From: Saccharina japonica
Lineage: Eukaryota; Sar; Phaeophyceae; Laminariales; Laminariaceae
Reading direction: 5' to 3'
Assembly: GCA_008828725.1 (NCBI GenBank)
Contig: MEHQ01004509.1
Coordinates: 310,001-374,000, forward strand
DNA: 64,000 nucleotides
Position 1 is the first letter of the stretch; the number at the start of each line of letters is the position of its first letter. This document shows, one piece after another, positions 1-11,365 of this stretch. The position numbers were made by a program, and so were the translations under genes. The notes beneath the pieces are model-generated. The model was not told where the DNA came from and made no database searches. It was given only the letters and a program-made list of their open reading frames with translations.

Positions 1-116
1 GTCGTAGTTTTGTGACCACAGAACTGGTACCTTTTTAGGATGAAGAATCGGCACGGACACTGGGTGTGCTGGATGTCGACGGGTAGAAAGGAAGGTTTAA
101 TGTGAAGAACACACAC
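1..116 (+). repeat. LINE 3'-tail repeat, copy A1 (cut by window start)
   Basis: This stretch is nearly identical to 9,544-9,665 and 12,093-12,190 and related to 6,743-6,855. All copies share TTTGTGACCACAGAACTGG and end in GGTTTAATGTGAAGAACAC followed by a short AC or AT microsatellite. The copy at 12,215-12,945 (minus) joins the same sequence to a LINE C-terminal coding remnant. The repeat is therefore best read as the 3' untranslated end of a LINE, deposited as 5'-truncated insertions. No coding sequence is seen here. Confidence 0.65.
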
Positions 117-749
117 ACTGCCTATGAACAGCAGGGATGCGTATTTCCCGGTAGCGGTAATAACCAGAAATTAATAGGGCCCGAGATAACATTTTTTCTA
201 GGGGATATTCTTCACGTCCCCTATCCCGGGCAAAAAACGCCTTCATATGTATACACTGGAAACTTTCGGGGGTTTTTCTGTTTTAACGTGCTATCCTGTG
301 CAGCAGAGCAGAGCGGTACGTAGGCGCCAACAGGCCCCTGCTGTATCACACAGGCATCATACAGAGGAATTGCATGTTATGGCGAGTGGAATCATCGAAG
401 GAATGTACTAATATAAGTTGTAAGCATATAGGAGCTATCATATTCGAATGGAAAGGGTGATCGCGGCGCAGAGATGCAGCTGGGGGACGCTGTGATTTCG
501 TTGAGGCGTCCAGGGTCCATGTTTACAGTTTCTAGTCGCGGATAAGGTCGCGATCGCTACACGCGTACGAAGCAGTGCACAGGTGTAACTGCTCACGTGC
601 TGCTCTGCGCTTTGTGTTGCTGATATGCCTCGCGACATGAGGATATGCGTACATGAGAGATCGCTATCAACACTACGGCAGTACAGTGGGGGCCCGCTGT
701 TGAGAAACGTCATTTTGGCTTCCAGGCTCAAAAGTCTTATTTCGTGTGC
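117..749. other. No recognisable gene
   Basis: Short overlapping frames occur on both strands (for example 438-839 minus), but none resembles a known protein. I see no tandem repeat or inverted structure here. Confidence 0.5.
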
Positions 750-756
750 CCTCACC

Positions 757-1053
757 CAAGGGTGTAAAAAAAAAAGAGAAAACGACACCACACTTGTAGG
801 AAGGTCAGAATGAAAAACAAACCGGATCGCTGTGATCACAGGACGAAATGAGCGAAAACTTTTTCTTTTTTTTTTCCTTTTTTAACTTGGTTTTAGAGAC
901 CCCCCTATTTGTTTTCGCTGGTGGAGGGGGGGGGGGTAATAAAAAAAAAAGTTGACTTATTGTTTTCTGGGATCACAACGGTCCGGTTCTTCCCTCCAAT
1001 ATAGTGGGGGGGGGTAGTGGGGTATCTGGGATTCAGATCCGCGCATACCCTTG
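757..1053 (+). mobile_element. MITE family B, copy 1, with 7-bp target duplication
   Basis: The element begins CAAGGGTGTAAAA and ends GCATACCCTTG, which are inverted ends of about 10 bp. It is flanked by CCTCACC (750-756) and CCGCACC (1,054-1,060), a 7-bp target duplication with one mismatch. Internally it has a subterminal inverted pair around GTGATCACAG and GGATCACAAC, plus poly-A, poly-T and poly-G tracts. Related copies lie at 12,958-13,227 (minus), 58,996-59,296, 62,288-62,664 and at the very end of the window. There is no coding capacity, so it is non-autonomous. Confidence 0.8.
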
Positions 1054-3230
1054 CCGCACCAGCAACATCTACGGCATTTCTTATATGATGATTCTTATTT
1101 TTCTCGACTTAAATTGTAGTTTTCCAGTGTTTCTTATTTCTTATTTATACATGCCGCGAGAACCACACATCACGTTGACATTGTACACGTCAGCCGCAAC
1201 CGACGAGTAATACCTTATAAATATGAGGGTACTCTCTTGACCTCCCCAATCAACAAACCTGTAACTCAATCAACCCTGCCATACACTCTACGTATACCAA
1301 GTATGTATCTGGCACTCCGATAGCTCCTCAGCTTGGTCGAGCCGTCGAGCGAGGTGCTGGAAAGGGCCATGGCGGCTTCATCATCAGTAGAACGTGTACA
1401 GTATGGCGGACCCCGGGTCTGGGTGCTCAAGTGCGCGATGCTCACTGCCCACCAGAGCGTCAAGGCAAAGCCATAGTGAAGAGCAACCAGTGTGTCCTTC
1501 GATAATTTTGTGTTGACTCTCTTCTTCCCCTCGCTGCCTCGGCAAAGTTTTTGCTTTGGCATGGCCCATAGCGAGGGGGGGGGTCTTTCTAGCGAGCAAG
1601 GCTAGGCTCACCCTCAAGCGGACCGATACCTTCTTCCTGCTGCGCACCCGCCGCGAAGCGTGTGCAGCGGTAGAGTTGGATCGGCACTGGTGCGTTAGGC
1701 GCAAAAGTTCAGATGCACGGGCCTTTTTGGCCGTCGGTGTAGACAGCAATGTCCATCTCACTTTTGTGCGCGGAGGCAGACGCCATCAGAAAGGTGGACG
1801 GACACTATGTACACGGCCCTAGGTGTGTTTGCTAGAGGGAGCTGTACTGTCTCAGTAACCTGGCTTCGCCATCAAGACGTCATAAGGCTGAGGTAGGGCA
1901 GAGACAGTCTCGGCTTCTGTGGACGAACGAGCGTGTTGGTTTGAAACTGGGTCCCAAATTTCCCCGTTCCATGCCATTCCCTGGCACGAATTTTCCGTGC
2001 TAATCCTTACGACGCTGCTGCTCTATCCTGCCAATAAAGACTACCACATTATGAGAGAATATTTTATATTTCCCCCAGACCAAGCACCCTGAGTGCAATC
2101 GATCCACCTAGCCTACCTGCCGTCAAGCTGCGAGGTCAGCCGCAAGCCGTCAGGAAGTAACATGTGCCGACTGAGGACCCAAGGAAAAGTGAGACAACCA
2201 ATGGTGAGAGAGCCGCAGTACCCTGGACGGTAAGGCATGCGCCTGATATTGGTATGGGCGTTAGCTCTGCGGACTGTCCAGCGAGTGCCTACCATATCGC
2301 AATTCGCCAGAGGCCGACACGGGCAGTGACGCCCACCGTGACACAACCACAGGCGACCGCCGGCGCCCCCAGCTTCACCAGCACCACACCACCATGCGCA
2401 CCGAGAGGTCAAAGTAGTACAGCTTTTCGAGCCATCCCAGCAAGCACCTGTGTCCGAGCCACGGACGCGACCCGTATTATCCCGTGATTCCGACATCGAA
2501 CCGAATAACATTACCGACAACCATTTGTTTTTTTCCGTTTTTTTCCTGAAAATTCGTTGTATTAGGTCTGTTAGGTGTTTGAATGGTGAGCAATTGGCCA
2601 TGTCCTCTCCGCGACTTGTCCAACTGGCTCCTTACTAATATCAGACTACTGCCATGTCTAATACGTGCGCGTCCCTGCGGCCTCGCCCATCGCGCCCTCA
2701 CACCCACCGTCACTGGTTTTGTAGAGAGACGCGGCAGAGATGGCGCGGACACCCCGGGTGCCTTCATTGTGTGCCTGATCGTGGAAGACCCCTTCAATGT
2801 GGAACGATTCCTAATCAGTGTCGATGTTTATAATGCTGTGCCTAACACAGACGTTCAGGATAGATTCGGGCAATTGTCAATTGACGTGATGGCTTTGGTT
2901 GGCTGTTCTTTTTCACTGTGTGCCCGCGGACTGTCATTCTGGCAGCACTTCAGACAGCAGCTGCGTGCTCCATCTTGTTCCCACGCATACCGTGTGTTTT
3001 TGTACAGACAGCACTTCAGACAGTAGTTACGCTGTAGTCGGCAATTTCATTGGTAAAGAGTGGGAGGGGGGGGGGGGGAGCGATGCTGCTGTAGTCGAAT
3101 GGGGATTGCGGGCGTGTAGTTCAGTTTTGCACACGCATAACATGCTGTAGGGATTTTAGGTGTACCTCTTCGGACCTGTGTATCCTTTCCCTGCTAAGTG
3201 TGTTTGTTCTTTAGGATTCTCTGATGGCTC
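1054..3230. other. No recognisable gene; one short local duplication
   Basis: Several frames of 60-160 codons exist on both strands, for example 2,113-2,601 minus and 2,583-3,026 plus. They overlap each other and none has a family motif I recognise. A short word, CAGCACTTCAGACAG, is repeated at about 2,943 and 3,009. I see nothing else. Confidence 0.45.
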
Positions 3231-4252
3231 TAGCACTTTTGTGACCACGGGCCGTGATCTTGCTAGATCAGACTATAGGGATTAGCAACTGAAACGAGTT
3301 TAATATGAAGACAACAACAACACCTAGCCCTCTGGTGTGCTCGACGTACGTCTTTTGTCTTCTCCGACCAGGGGACATTTCACTTGTGATGACACTGTAA
3401 AAAATTAAAAAAAAAAAACTGTCGGGGGAAAATATATATCTTAAGAAAACACAATATTGTCGGCTGTGACATGATGAGACTTTATGACTTTACTACGTAC
3501 GAGTACTCGTATAACACTTGGTTTACTTTTCTGTACCGTACTCGTATAATACATATCATAGCACAGCTGGAAGGTTATAACGTTTGGCGTTTCTTATTCG
3601 GTGTCACACTCCGGAGCGCCCACATTTCTTAAATGGAATGGAACGATAATCACTGCTGTCTCTTATATAGTACTTTCTTATTTCGTTGCCCGGTTTGAGC
3701 TGTCTTCTCACACGCTATTTCCTATTTTTTCTCACAAGCTCAGCCTCTGCTTCTTAACGAACTATTGTATCTAGGTGTGTGCGCACTGTATATGACCTCA
3801 TTGTTCTTACTTAATAACAATTGGCATCTTACTCTCTCAGAACAAATGAAAACTCAAATAAAACTGATGAGCATTTATTTCACTCAAAATCGGGTACACC
3901 CTGGAACCAAGTAAAAGGCACACCCAGCGAGCCACGCGATTGGCCAAAAACAAATTGTACCCATTTTTTAGAGATAATGTCCCGGGTACAACTGCTGTAA
4001 ATGTCTATTATGCTTGGCTTTCAACGGTTTTCGGGTAATAATTTTGCTTAAACCACTTGCCTACAGTGTGCCTCGCTCTCCACTACGGTTGCGTCCGCTC
4101 TTTCGTTGTTCCATTTTCTTCCAAGCCTTTTCACAATTCACTTTACCTCTATTCAGCCATTTTACGCATCTGGGCACGTATTTCTTCAGAGTGATACGAC
4201 CATCCACCTATGTATTCATATGATAGGTTGCCGTACAGTATGTATGCCCAGT
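3231..4252. other. AT-rich spacer without recognisable gene
   Basis: The segment 3,236-3,330 has a weak likeness to the LINE tail repeat: TTTGTGACCAC at one end and GTTTAATATGAAGACAACAA at the other. The rest is A/T-rich with many stops in all frames. Confidence 0.4.
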
Positions 4253-4425
4253 TAGAGGTGTTACCCGACGAGTACCCGCCCTAAACGGGTACCCTCTTAA
4301 ATCGGAAAAAAAATACCCGGGTACTCGCGAGTATTTACGTCTATTTTGGGCGGGTACCCGGGTACCCGTTTAACAGCCGGGTACCCGTCTAACAACCGGG
4401 TACCCGGGTACCCGGCACATTATTT
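4253..4425. repeat. GGGTACCC-rich inverted-repeat end (left)
   Basis: The block opens with TAGAGGTGTTACCC and then repeats GGGTACCCG and TACTCGCGAGTA words, most of them perfect palindromes. The exact reverse complement, GGGTAACACCTCTA, closes a similar GGGTACCCG-rich block at 6,666-6,679. The two blocks look like the subterminal regions of one TIR element of about 2.4 kb, or two solo ends. No target duplication is visible. Confidence 0.55.
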
Positions 4426-4574
4426 ATCATGTTTGGTCCTTAACGCTGCAACGGATAAACTCTTTGGAAGGTTGTTCTACAACCTTCGGCACACCAACCC
4501 TTTGCCACAATGATTTTCATACAACCATACCAACAAAACAACAGACTACGCGCCACCAAAGCATCGAATTACAT

Positions 4575-4790
4575 CTAACAGCCGATTTTCCTTATTGATA
4601 ATTGCCTTTCCGATGAGAATGAAAAACGATTTTAGTACTTTGTTGTTTTTAAGAGTTGGGTTTCGCTCACAGTCAAAATTTAACCTGGAATATATGTTCC
4701 TCGGTGGTAATTATTGATCCACGAAAAAACAATCAAAATCAACCTGACGGGCTCGTAAAACAGAGCATATGAGGGAATTGGTAATGTGAG
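4575..4790 (+). repeat. Dispersed module shared with 14.70 and 16.87-17.06 kb
   Basis: AACAGCCGATTTTCCTTATT and CCTTTCCGATGAGAATGAAA near the start recur at 14,704-14,755 in the same orientation and at 17,000-17,060 inverted. Similarity to 16,868-17,060 extends about 200 bp, including TGTTCCTCGGTGGTA and GATCCACGAAAAAACAAT. It is a repeat of unknown class associated with the palindromic arrays. No coding potential is seen. Confidence 0.55.
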
Positions 4791-4984
4791 TTTCTAATTT
4801 TGACCAAGTCTCTCGTGATAGCATAGGGACCTCTCGCAAAATAGCCATGGCCGTTTTCTTACTTAATTAAACTATTGATTTTGTCTGCACTTTTCATCAA
4901 ATTCTCAGCATTTTAGTTTGTCTACTACTTTTTTTCGTACTTTTTATCAAATTCTCAGAATTTTATCTGTCTACTATACGTTGT

Positions 4985-5245
4985 ACTCTAACTTAAAAAT
5001 AAGAAAGTTAGGAGTCGTATACGGGTCTCGAACCCCATACTCTTGTATTGACAAGTCGCTGCACCACCTGTTACTCTACTCGTACAAGTTGTGTGTGCCT
5101 CCATGTTTTCTTTATATATATAGTAGACGTACTGCAACTCTCATAATTATACCTGTCTACTACGTTGTACTCGTACTCTAACAAAACAATAAGAAGGGAG
5201 TCGTAAACTGGTCTCCAACCCCGGAATCTTGCGTTGACAAGTTGC
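4985..5245 (-). repeat. Two tandem tRNA-like (SINE-type) modules
   Basis: Read on the minus strand, 5,010-5,075 contains GGTGGTGCAGCGACTTG followed by GGGGTTCGAGACCC. These resemble the A and B boxes of a RNA polymerase III promoter at tRNA-like spacing. A diverged second copy lies at 5,195-5,240 (GGGGTTGGAGACCAG). Both are preceded on the plus strand by the shared word TGTCTACTA[TA]CGTTGTACTC. The acceptor stem does not pair, so I call these tRNA-derived repeats and not tRNA genes. Confidence 0.5.
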
Positions 5246-5950
5246 TGACCCCCTATACAAGAATCAAGTCATTTCAGACCCAACATACAATTTCAAGTCA
5301 ATCCAGACCCCCCATACAATTTCAAGTCATTTCAGAGCCACAATACAAAAACCAAGTCATTTTAGACCCCCGATGCAATTTTAAGTCCTTTCAAACCCAC
5401 CATAAAAAAATCAAGTCATTTTACACCCCCCATACAATGTCAAGTAATTTCAGACCCCTCTAACGAAAACCGAGTCATTTCCAGACCCACTATACAAAAG
5501 CCGAGTGATTGCCAACCTCCTATACAAAGACCAAGTAATTTCAGACCTCCCATACAAATTCAAGTAATTTCAGACCCACCATACCAAAAATCAAGTCAAT
5601 CCAGACCTCCCATACAATTTCAAGTCATTTCAGACCCCCCATGCAAATTCAAGTCATTTCAGACCCCCTTTAACAAAATCAAGTCAATCCAGACCCCCCA
5701 TACAATTTCAAGTCTCATTTCAGACCCACCATACAAAAACCGAGTCATTTCAGCACCAACATACAAAAAACAGGTAATTTTCATTATTGATACTAAAACC
5801 AAGTCATATCCAACCCACCTTACAAAAAACAAGTCATTTCATCACGAATGCTAAAACCAAGTCATTTTCAACCCCGTATACAAAACCAAATAGTTTAAAA
5901 CCCATCATACATTACGAAGTCATTTTTATTCCTTTACAAAACCAAGACTT
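5242..5950 (+). repeat. Degenerate ~30-bp tandem array ending in TTAGGGTTAGGG
   Basis: More than twenty diverged units of about 28-31 bp follow the pattern ATACAAAAACCAAGTCATTT then CAGACCCCCC. The array ends at ACCAAGACTTAGGGTTAGGG (to about 5,957), which contains two copies of a telomere-type hexamer. Related units (CCAAGTAAATTTCGAC, AATCAAGTCATTTTCGGCCC) form the arrays at 61.3-61.6 and 61.9-62.15 kb. Open frames across the array reflect the repeat period and are not genes. Confidence 0.8.
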
Positions 5951-5957
5951 AGGGTTA

Positions 5958-6524
5958 GGGTAATTTCTGTAGTAAACGTACTAATATGCTACGTACATAC
6001 ACCTGGTGTATTGATAGTAACTACACAGGAAAATTGAATTTCAACTGCTTTTGCTCCATTGTATTGCTTTTCATCGAGCAGCTGTTAACGCCACCAACGA
6101 AATAGAAAAGTGACAAAGGCTTTCTGCAACGCCAATGACGTGGACACGGGGAATGCTCCTCTAGAACTCCAGGGCCTCACGCAAGTGGAAGAGATAGATC
6201 CTCATTGCCGTAGCCTGCACCATCATGCGCGTGTACCGCCTGCAGGGAGGGCAGAGGGGGTTCTCAGGGCACGTCGTCGACGTTTTTGCCTGTTTTTTCC
6301 CCATCACTGCACACAAGTTGACGACAGTTACTAATATCCTGCTGCGCGAGTTCCTAGCGACAGCTATACTATCTATGGGCGAGGTACATCGCCCATAAAT
6401 CCTGATTTTCTTGTACCAGCATTGTGAGACAGCATTTTCATTTTGAAAAGGGTTTTGTGGAGACTATGTACGAGATAGTACCCAGGGGACGTGATTTAGG
6501 GGATGATAAGGTGTCATCCCCGGA
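5958..6524. other. No gene; contains 24-bp palindrome at 6,374-6,397
   Basis: TATGGGCGAGGT followed by ACATCGCCCATA forms a hairpin with one mismatch. The same palindrome, with the shared flank GGATTTATGGGCGAGGTACC, occurs at 14,920-14,947. The 74-codon frame at 6,110-6,334 has no recognisable similarity. Confidence 0.5.
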
Positions 6525-6679
6525 GTTTCCAACGTAAACCAACGAGTACCCGGGTACCCGGGTACCCGGGGCCCAAATACTCGGCGAGCATGAAGTGTTA
6601 CTCGTACCCGTGACGGGTATTAGCAAGCCGGGTAATACTCGCGAGTACCCGGGTAATTGGCAAAAGGGTAACACCTCTA
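6525..6679. repeat. GGGTACCC-rich inverted-repeat end (right)
   Basis: Tandem GGGTACCC and ACTCGCGAGTACCCGGGTA words end in GGGTAACACCTCTA, the reverse complement of the left end at 4,253. It pairs with that block as described there. Confidence 0.55.
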
Positions 6680-6704
6680 GTTCCGGGTGAGGAAATGCGC
6701 ATCC

Positions 6705-6865
6705 CTGCTGATTACTTACTGTGTTGCCCCGTAGTAACCTGGTGTCGTAGTTGTCTGACCACACAAGTGGTATACCTCTAGGATGGAGACACTGGGTGTG
6801 CTGGATATCGACCAGTAGAAAGGACGGTTTAATGGAAGAACACACATATATATATATATATAAAC
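6705..6865 (+). repeat. LINE 3'-tail repeat, copy A2
   Basis: From TTACTTACTGTGTTGCCCCG to GGTTTAATGGAAGAACACAC this matches the tail repeat at 9,500-9,665. It ends in an (AT)n microsatellite instead of (AC)n, a common kind of variability at LINE 3' termini. Confidence 0.6.
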
Positions 6866-6899
6866 ATGCGTCCCCGGTGAAATGACAGGTGCGTCTCGT

Positions 6900-7190
6900 C
6901 CCTGTTAGAGTCAACGTCTTGGCTTCGAGCCCCCCCGAGTGCATACTCGTATATAATCGTAGGGACGTCGACTAGCTGAAAGAGCGAGAGCGTGTTGGCA
7001 AAATCAAATGAAACTCGACGAGCGTCGGGAATGCTGAACCCTCCGCGCGATAAAAATTCAAGGCACGAACCGCAGTGGGGAGGAGGGGAGAGAACCTGAT
7101 TTGTGACCCCGGGTCTGAGTTACGCCTATTAATAATAGTAATAGAGGGAGAGAGACAGAAGTGCAAAGATAGTTAATGGGATGGAAAATA
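6900..7190 (+). mobile_element. tRNA-derived SINE, 5'-truncated copy
   Basis: GGCTTCGAGCC followed by GAGTGCATACTCG matches the B-box region of the longer copy at 24,730-24,770 (minus). The body (AGAGCGAGAGCGTG, GATAAAAATTCAAGGCACGAA, GTGACCCCGGGTCTGAGTTA) matches the copies at 13.63-13.87, 24.50-24.89, 39.43-39.73 and 54.24-54.58 kb. It ends GTTAATGGGATGGAAAA, the family 3' terminus. The A-box half of the tRNA head is missing. Confidence 0.75.
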
Positions 7191-9309
7191 TTCTACATAT
7201 TGGGGGGAAAGAACGGTTTTGTGTGATCAACACAAATTGACGTAGGCAATTAACTCCATGTCTGAGAAAAAGTGTGTTCCACACGTACTTCAGTACAACC
7301 GCTCCCGAATGCGTTGCTTCCCAGGAGATCTAAGGGAGAGAGGGCTTTGCGGCCCTTCCATTGGAAAGGGCCCGTAGGTTGCTGAGGTTCTGCAAGTCGA
7401 GTAAACCAAATATACGCGCGATCTTGATCGATCCTGAACGCTTGAGTCAAGCTGCGCACGAGATCATGGTCCCGACAGGATACATACGAATCACGATGCG
7501 CTCCCCAGCTAAACCAAGACACGTACGTACTGCTGTAGTATGTGTCACTCCGAGCATTTTGTTTTTTCTAGCGGCCTACTGCAAAACAGGTGCAAGTGTG
7601 TCCAGAAAGGACCGTGCACCCCAGAAACAAGATGCATGAAGTTGACTGAAGCTCACGTGGGATGCCGAGCCAAGCTGAATGTGGTGCAAAGGGGATCAGT
7701 CCACAGCCGTCGGCGCCAAAGTTACGAAGGTGCCTTGTCCGTGGAACCAGGGGCTTCTACTGCACTCGATCCCTGCTGAGGGTATGACGATATGACGGTG
7801 TTGCCCGAGTCTGTGAACAACGGGGGGAGGAGTAGGCCACTCAAACTTCTTCCTCGTGTCCGAGGGTATGCCAACTATTGTAGGAGTGTTGAATACATAT
7901 GAACACATGAACCGAAATTCTGAACGTTTATGTACGATAACCGCAAAAAACGGGCGATAAACGGTATCGTTGACGATAACGACAACACTACTTACCGTTA
8001 CCGAACAGAAGCACGAACAGAAGATTAAAAACGGAAAACCAATAACGACAATAGAGGCGAAAACAGAAGAACACAACCCACCACAAACCGGCTAAACCAC
8101 CGGAGATCTTGGCGGCTTGTTGTTTTCCGTCCTGACTTTGTACGAGCCCGAGCGTGTCCGAAACACTTTTTTTCAACACCTCAAGTCGAATTATTCAACT
8201 TCGACCCCTACTACAGGGGGGGGGGGGGGGGGGGGGGGATTACCTGACACCGTCCCCTCACCTCACGCCTAAACAATCACTATATAAATCTGAACACAAA
8301 GGACGGTGGAGAGCCTCCCCCCCCCTGCTTGATACAAGGCCTTTCATAGTACCACAATACTACTGGGCGGCGCTGCAACATATAGCCCGCAGCTGCGTAG
8401 TGACAGCGACTGCAGCAGTAGTGAGCGATACAAAGGAGCTTTGAGCTCGCTCGAAGGTGGACCAGATTATGAGGACCCGAAGAGCCGTGGGGTCGGCAGG
8501 CTTGGCTAGATAAGTACCGCCTGAAGAAGGTCGTGAGGGAGGGAGATATCGCGGGAGTTTGTCACACTGTCGAAACGATTTTGGCGACGGCAAGGCTCTT
8601 CTTGATGATAAGCGACATGGAATGTCGAGTGCGTTATTTTCTTGTTCGGCACATTATGTTTGGTCGACAACCTCCCTTGGGTGCCTTCCCACCTGCCTCT
8701 GTACCTGTCATGTACGCCACTGTCGGAGAGATCGCGAACAGTGCTCGACACTCAGATATTACATCATGCGATGCCTGGCTAAGCCGTAAAACGGATAAGA
8801 CCACGATGAAGTACGAGTGCATGCCAGTAGTGTATACATGCCCATGCTGTGTACCACCAAGCCTCGACCAAGCAGCAAAGCAGAACAATCATACCGGGTA
8901 TAATATGTCGCACGAGGGATGTGTTGTCATGTTATGTTATTTCACGAGGGTGTGCTCCTCTCCGGTACTGTCACACAAATCACATACACCGATACACACA
9001 AAAACAAAAAACGTAGAAACATGTTGTTTCGACCCCTCCGGGGGGTGTAGTTAGGTGTATGATATCCAAATCCCCGGGCACTCCTGACTCCTGACGAGCA
9101 TGTAGTATTCGTGTTTCAAATTGTCAACGTCTGAACTTTTAGATACTGCCGCGCTGCGGCGTATATACGCCGGTACTTGATAGGGATCGTGCGATACATG
9201 TACGCATTTAACCTTGCATACAGTACGCGACAATACTTCATAATCTGGTTAAGGATGTAAGACTGGGATTTACGGAAAATTAGGAACTTATAGGAAAGCA
9301 TTTGTGCTG
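7191..9309. other. No recognisable gene; long G tract at 8,215
   Basis: The longest frame is 8,533-9,054 (+, 173 codons). It overlaps three other frames and shows no motif that I recognise. An uninterrupted run of more than 20 G lies near 8,215-8,238. Frames at 7,250-7,779 are likewise unsupported. Confidence 0.45.
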
Positions 9310-9665
9310 AAAGTGCGACATACTAACCCGAAAATTCCATCGGGCTAGAGTACACGCTTTTGTTTGGTTGCTTGATTGTTGATTTGCTTCAGTATGTTTA
9401 CTTTTTATTATTTTTCCTTTTCGCTTTTTTTTCTTCTTATTTTCTCTTGCATGCACCTGGATTGCTAGCAGGGTAGGTCTTGCCTGTCGTATATGGCATT
9501 GCATTGTCTGCACTGCTTACTGCACTGAGCGTAGTATCTCTGTATCGTAGTTTTGTGACCACATAATTGGTACCTTTTTAGGATGAAGAATCGGCACGGA
9601 CACTGGGTGTGCTGGATGTCGACGTGTAGAAAGGGAGGTTTAATGTGAAGAACACACACACACGA
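9310..9665 (+). repeat. LINE 3'-tail repeat, copy A3
   Basis: A T-rich stretch is followed by GGATTGCTAGCAGGGTAGG, CTGTCGTATATGGCATTGCA and the conserved end with an (AC)n tract. It directly abuts the LINE coding remnant that starts at about 9,666, so it probably truncated that element from the 5' side. Confidence 0.65.
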
Positions 9666-10897
9666 TGTTAAAGTTGTCCTTTCAGCCTCCGCCACCAAGC
9701 TGACTCCGACCACAACATCGTATACACAAAGGTTCGTCTCTCTGGACATTTAGCATCCAAACGTCAAGCACGCAAGCCGCCAAAAGACCGATCGTTTGAC
9801 CGGAAGGTGTTTATACCCGACGGAAAGCGTCGTGAGCGAGTAGTTGCGAGGGTCGTTCCCACTCTCAACCAACCTTTCCACCCGCACAACAGTGCTGGCG
9901 ACGGTTACTCTGTTCACCCTATCACACAAACATCATCGATGCGGTAGAAGCCGAGGTAGCACCCACACCACACCAGCCACGCAAGCGTGGATAGTGAGAC
10001 GGCCGAAACCACGGCTGCCTTCAAAATGCAAAATAGCATGAACCGCGAGGGAAGATGCGCGACAGCACCTACGCGCCCACTCCCGTTATAGTACCGCGTG
10101 GAAGACTCTGAGGACCGCGTGTGCGAATCTGCAGAAGGTGATCGCTGTAGGATTACATGCGTATTTTTAAGGTACCAATCCGAAACCGAAATACTCCTAG
10201 CCGATTACGACCAGCGAGGCTTTTACAAGCACCTGAAGATAACTGTAGGGTTGGAGGGCAAGAAAGCTCGAAGCGAGCAGTTCATCAGGGACGACGATGG
10301 CACGCTGCTACAGGATAAAGTGCGAATTCGTGAACGGTGGATGAGAGCCTTTCACAAAGTCCTGAAAACGAAATCGCTAAAACTTGACCCCACTATCATC
10401 CACCCATTGCCACCACGACCGCTTGCACAACCGCTTGGTGGCAAACCCTCTGTGGACGAGATTATGGGAGATTATGACAATGCCGAACTGGAAAGCGGTA
10501 GGACCAGACCACGTGCACGCCGAGCTACTAAAACTCGATCAACCCAATTCCATTTAATGCTTCCACCACATTCTTGTCAATGTTAATGTTTGGACAACGA
10601 GCGAAGCTCCCCAGCACTGGGCAAACGCGATCGTCAAGGTACTTTACGAAAAGAAGGACCGAGCGGATTGCAAGAACTGTAGCGAGGTATTTCGCTACTT
10701 GCCTTTGCAGGAAAAGTGCTGCTGAACATCGTCGCATTCCATATTATCAACTACTGCGAGGACCGAGGCATACGTCCTGTGGAACAGTGCGGTTTTCGTC
10801 TTACGTACACGATCAACAGACGGCATGGTGCTCGTCGTGCGACGATTACAAGAACTCGGACGAGAAAGAAAGATCCCCGTGTGTGTGGTCTTCACAT
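9666..10897 (+). pseudogene. LINE (non-LTR retrotransposon) endonuclease end and RT N-terminal part, decayed
   Basis: The conceptual protein encodes the AP-endonuclease end motif ADSDHNIVY (9,699-9,725). After several stops comes the linker to reverse transcriptase with GFYKHLK and DDDGTLLQDKVRIRERW (frame 10,098-10,586). After a frameshift follow NWKAVGPDHVHAELLKLD, then HWANAIVKVLYEKKDRADC, then GMVLVVRRLQELGRERKIPV. These are the order and spacing of the pre-RT and RT fingers of LINEs with an APE-type endonuclease. At least three frameshifts or stops make it non-functional. The frame stops being LINE-like at VCVVF (about 10,893), where a LINE-tail repeat begins. Similar RT sequence resumes near 13,260. 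The plus-strand orientation matches the later fragments. Confidence 0.85.
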
Positions 10898-10973
10898 TGA
10901 ACCGTAATTTCTACGTATTGTTTTTGTTTAGTTGTTTGAGTGTCTATTGATTTGCTATATTCTATATATATAT

Positions 10974-11356
10974 CAGGGCATAATTTGTGGTTAGGGGTCT
11001 GTTGCGCGCAGCGCAACAGGCGACTCAAGGAGTGTTGCGCGCCGCAGCGCCGCAGGTGCGCAAGCCCCGTGCGCAAGCCCCCGGAGGGCCCCCGGAGGCG
11101 AAAAAAATGCGATCTATGGGCGAATGTACGCCTAAAAAGCCTAAACGATGTCCAATTACGACTAATTATCAAGAAAAAAAGACCCCCAAACATTTTTCTC
11201 GACTCCGGCGAGAAAATTACGCGCAACATTTTTTTTCGGGCCAAACAACGCGTGTGGCGCTGCGAACAACTAGCCTCGCGGCGACTGTCGCGCAAAACTG
11301 TTATTTTGGCCAAATGTTGCGCCAGCGCAACAGCGCAACACTTAATTGATGCCCTG
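10974..11356. mobile_element. hAT-like MITE with GCGCAAC-rich ends
   Basis: The element starts CAGGGCATAATTTG and ends AATTGATGCCCTG. It is flanked by ATATATAT (10,966-10,973) and ATTTATAT (11,357-11,364), an 8-bp target duplication with one mismatch. The 8-bp duplication and CAGGG-type ends are typical of hAT transposons. Both subterminal regions are dense in TTGCGC and GCGCAAC words, some palindromic (TTGCGCGCAGCGCAA). The frames at 10,940-11,452 and 10,846-11,313 that cross it are incidental. There is no transposase. Confidence 0.75.
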
Positions 11357-11365
11357 ATTTATATA

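Noticed and set aside
5242-5950. CRISPR array
   Set aside because: The repeats are directly adjacent and degenerate, without unique spacers, in a eukaryotic context.
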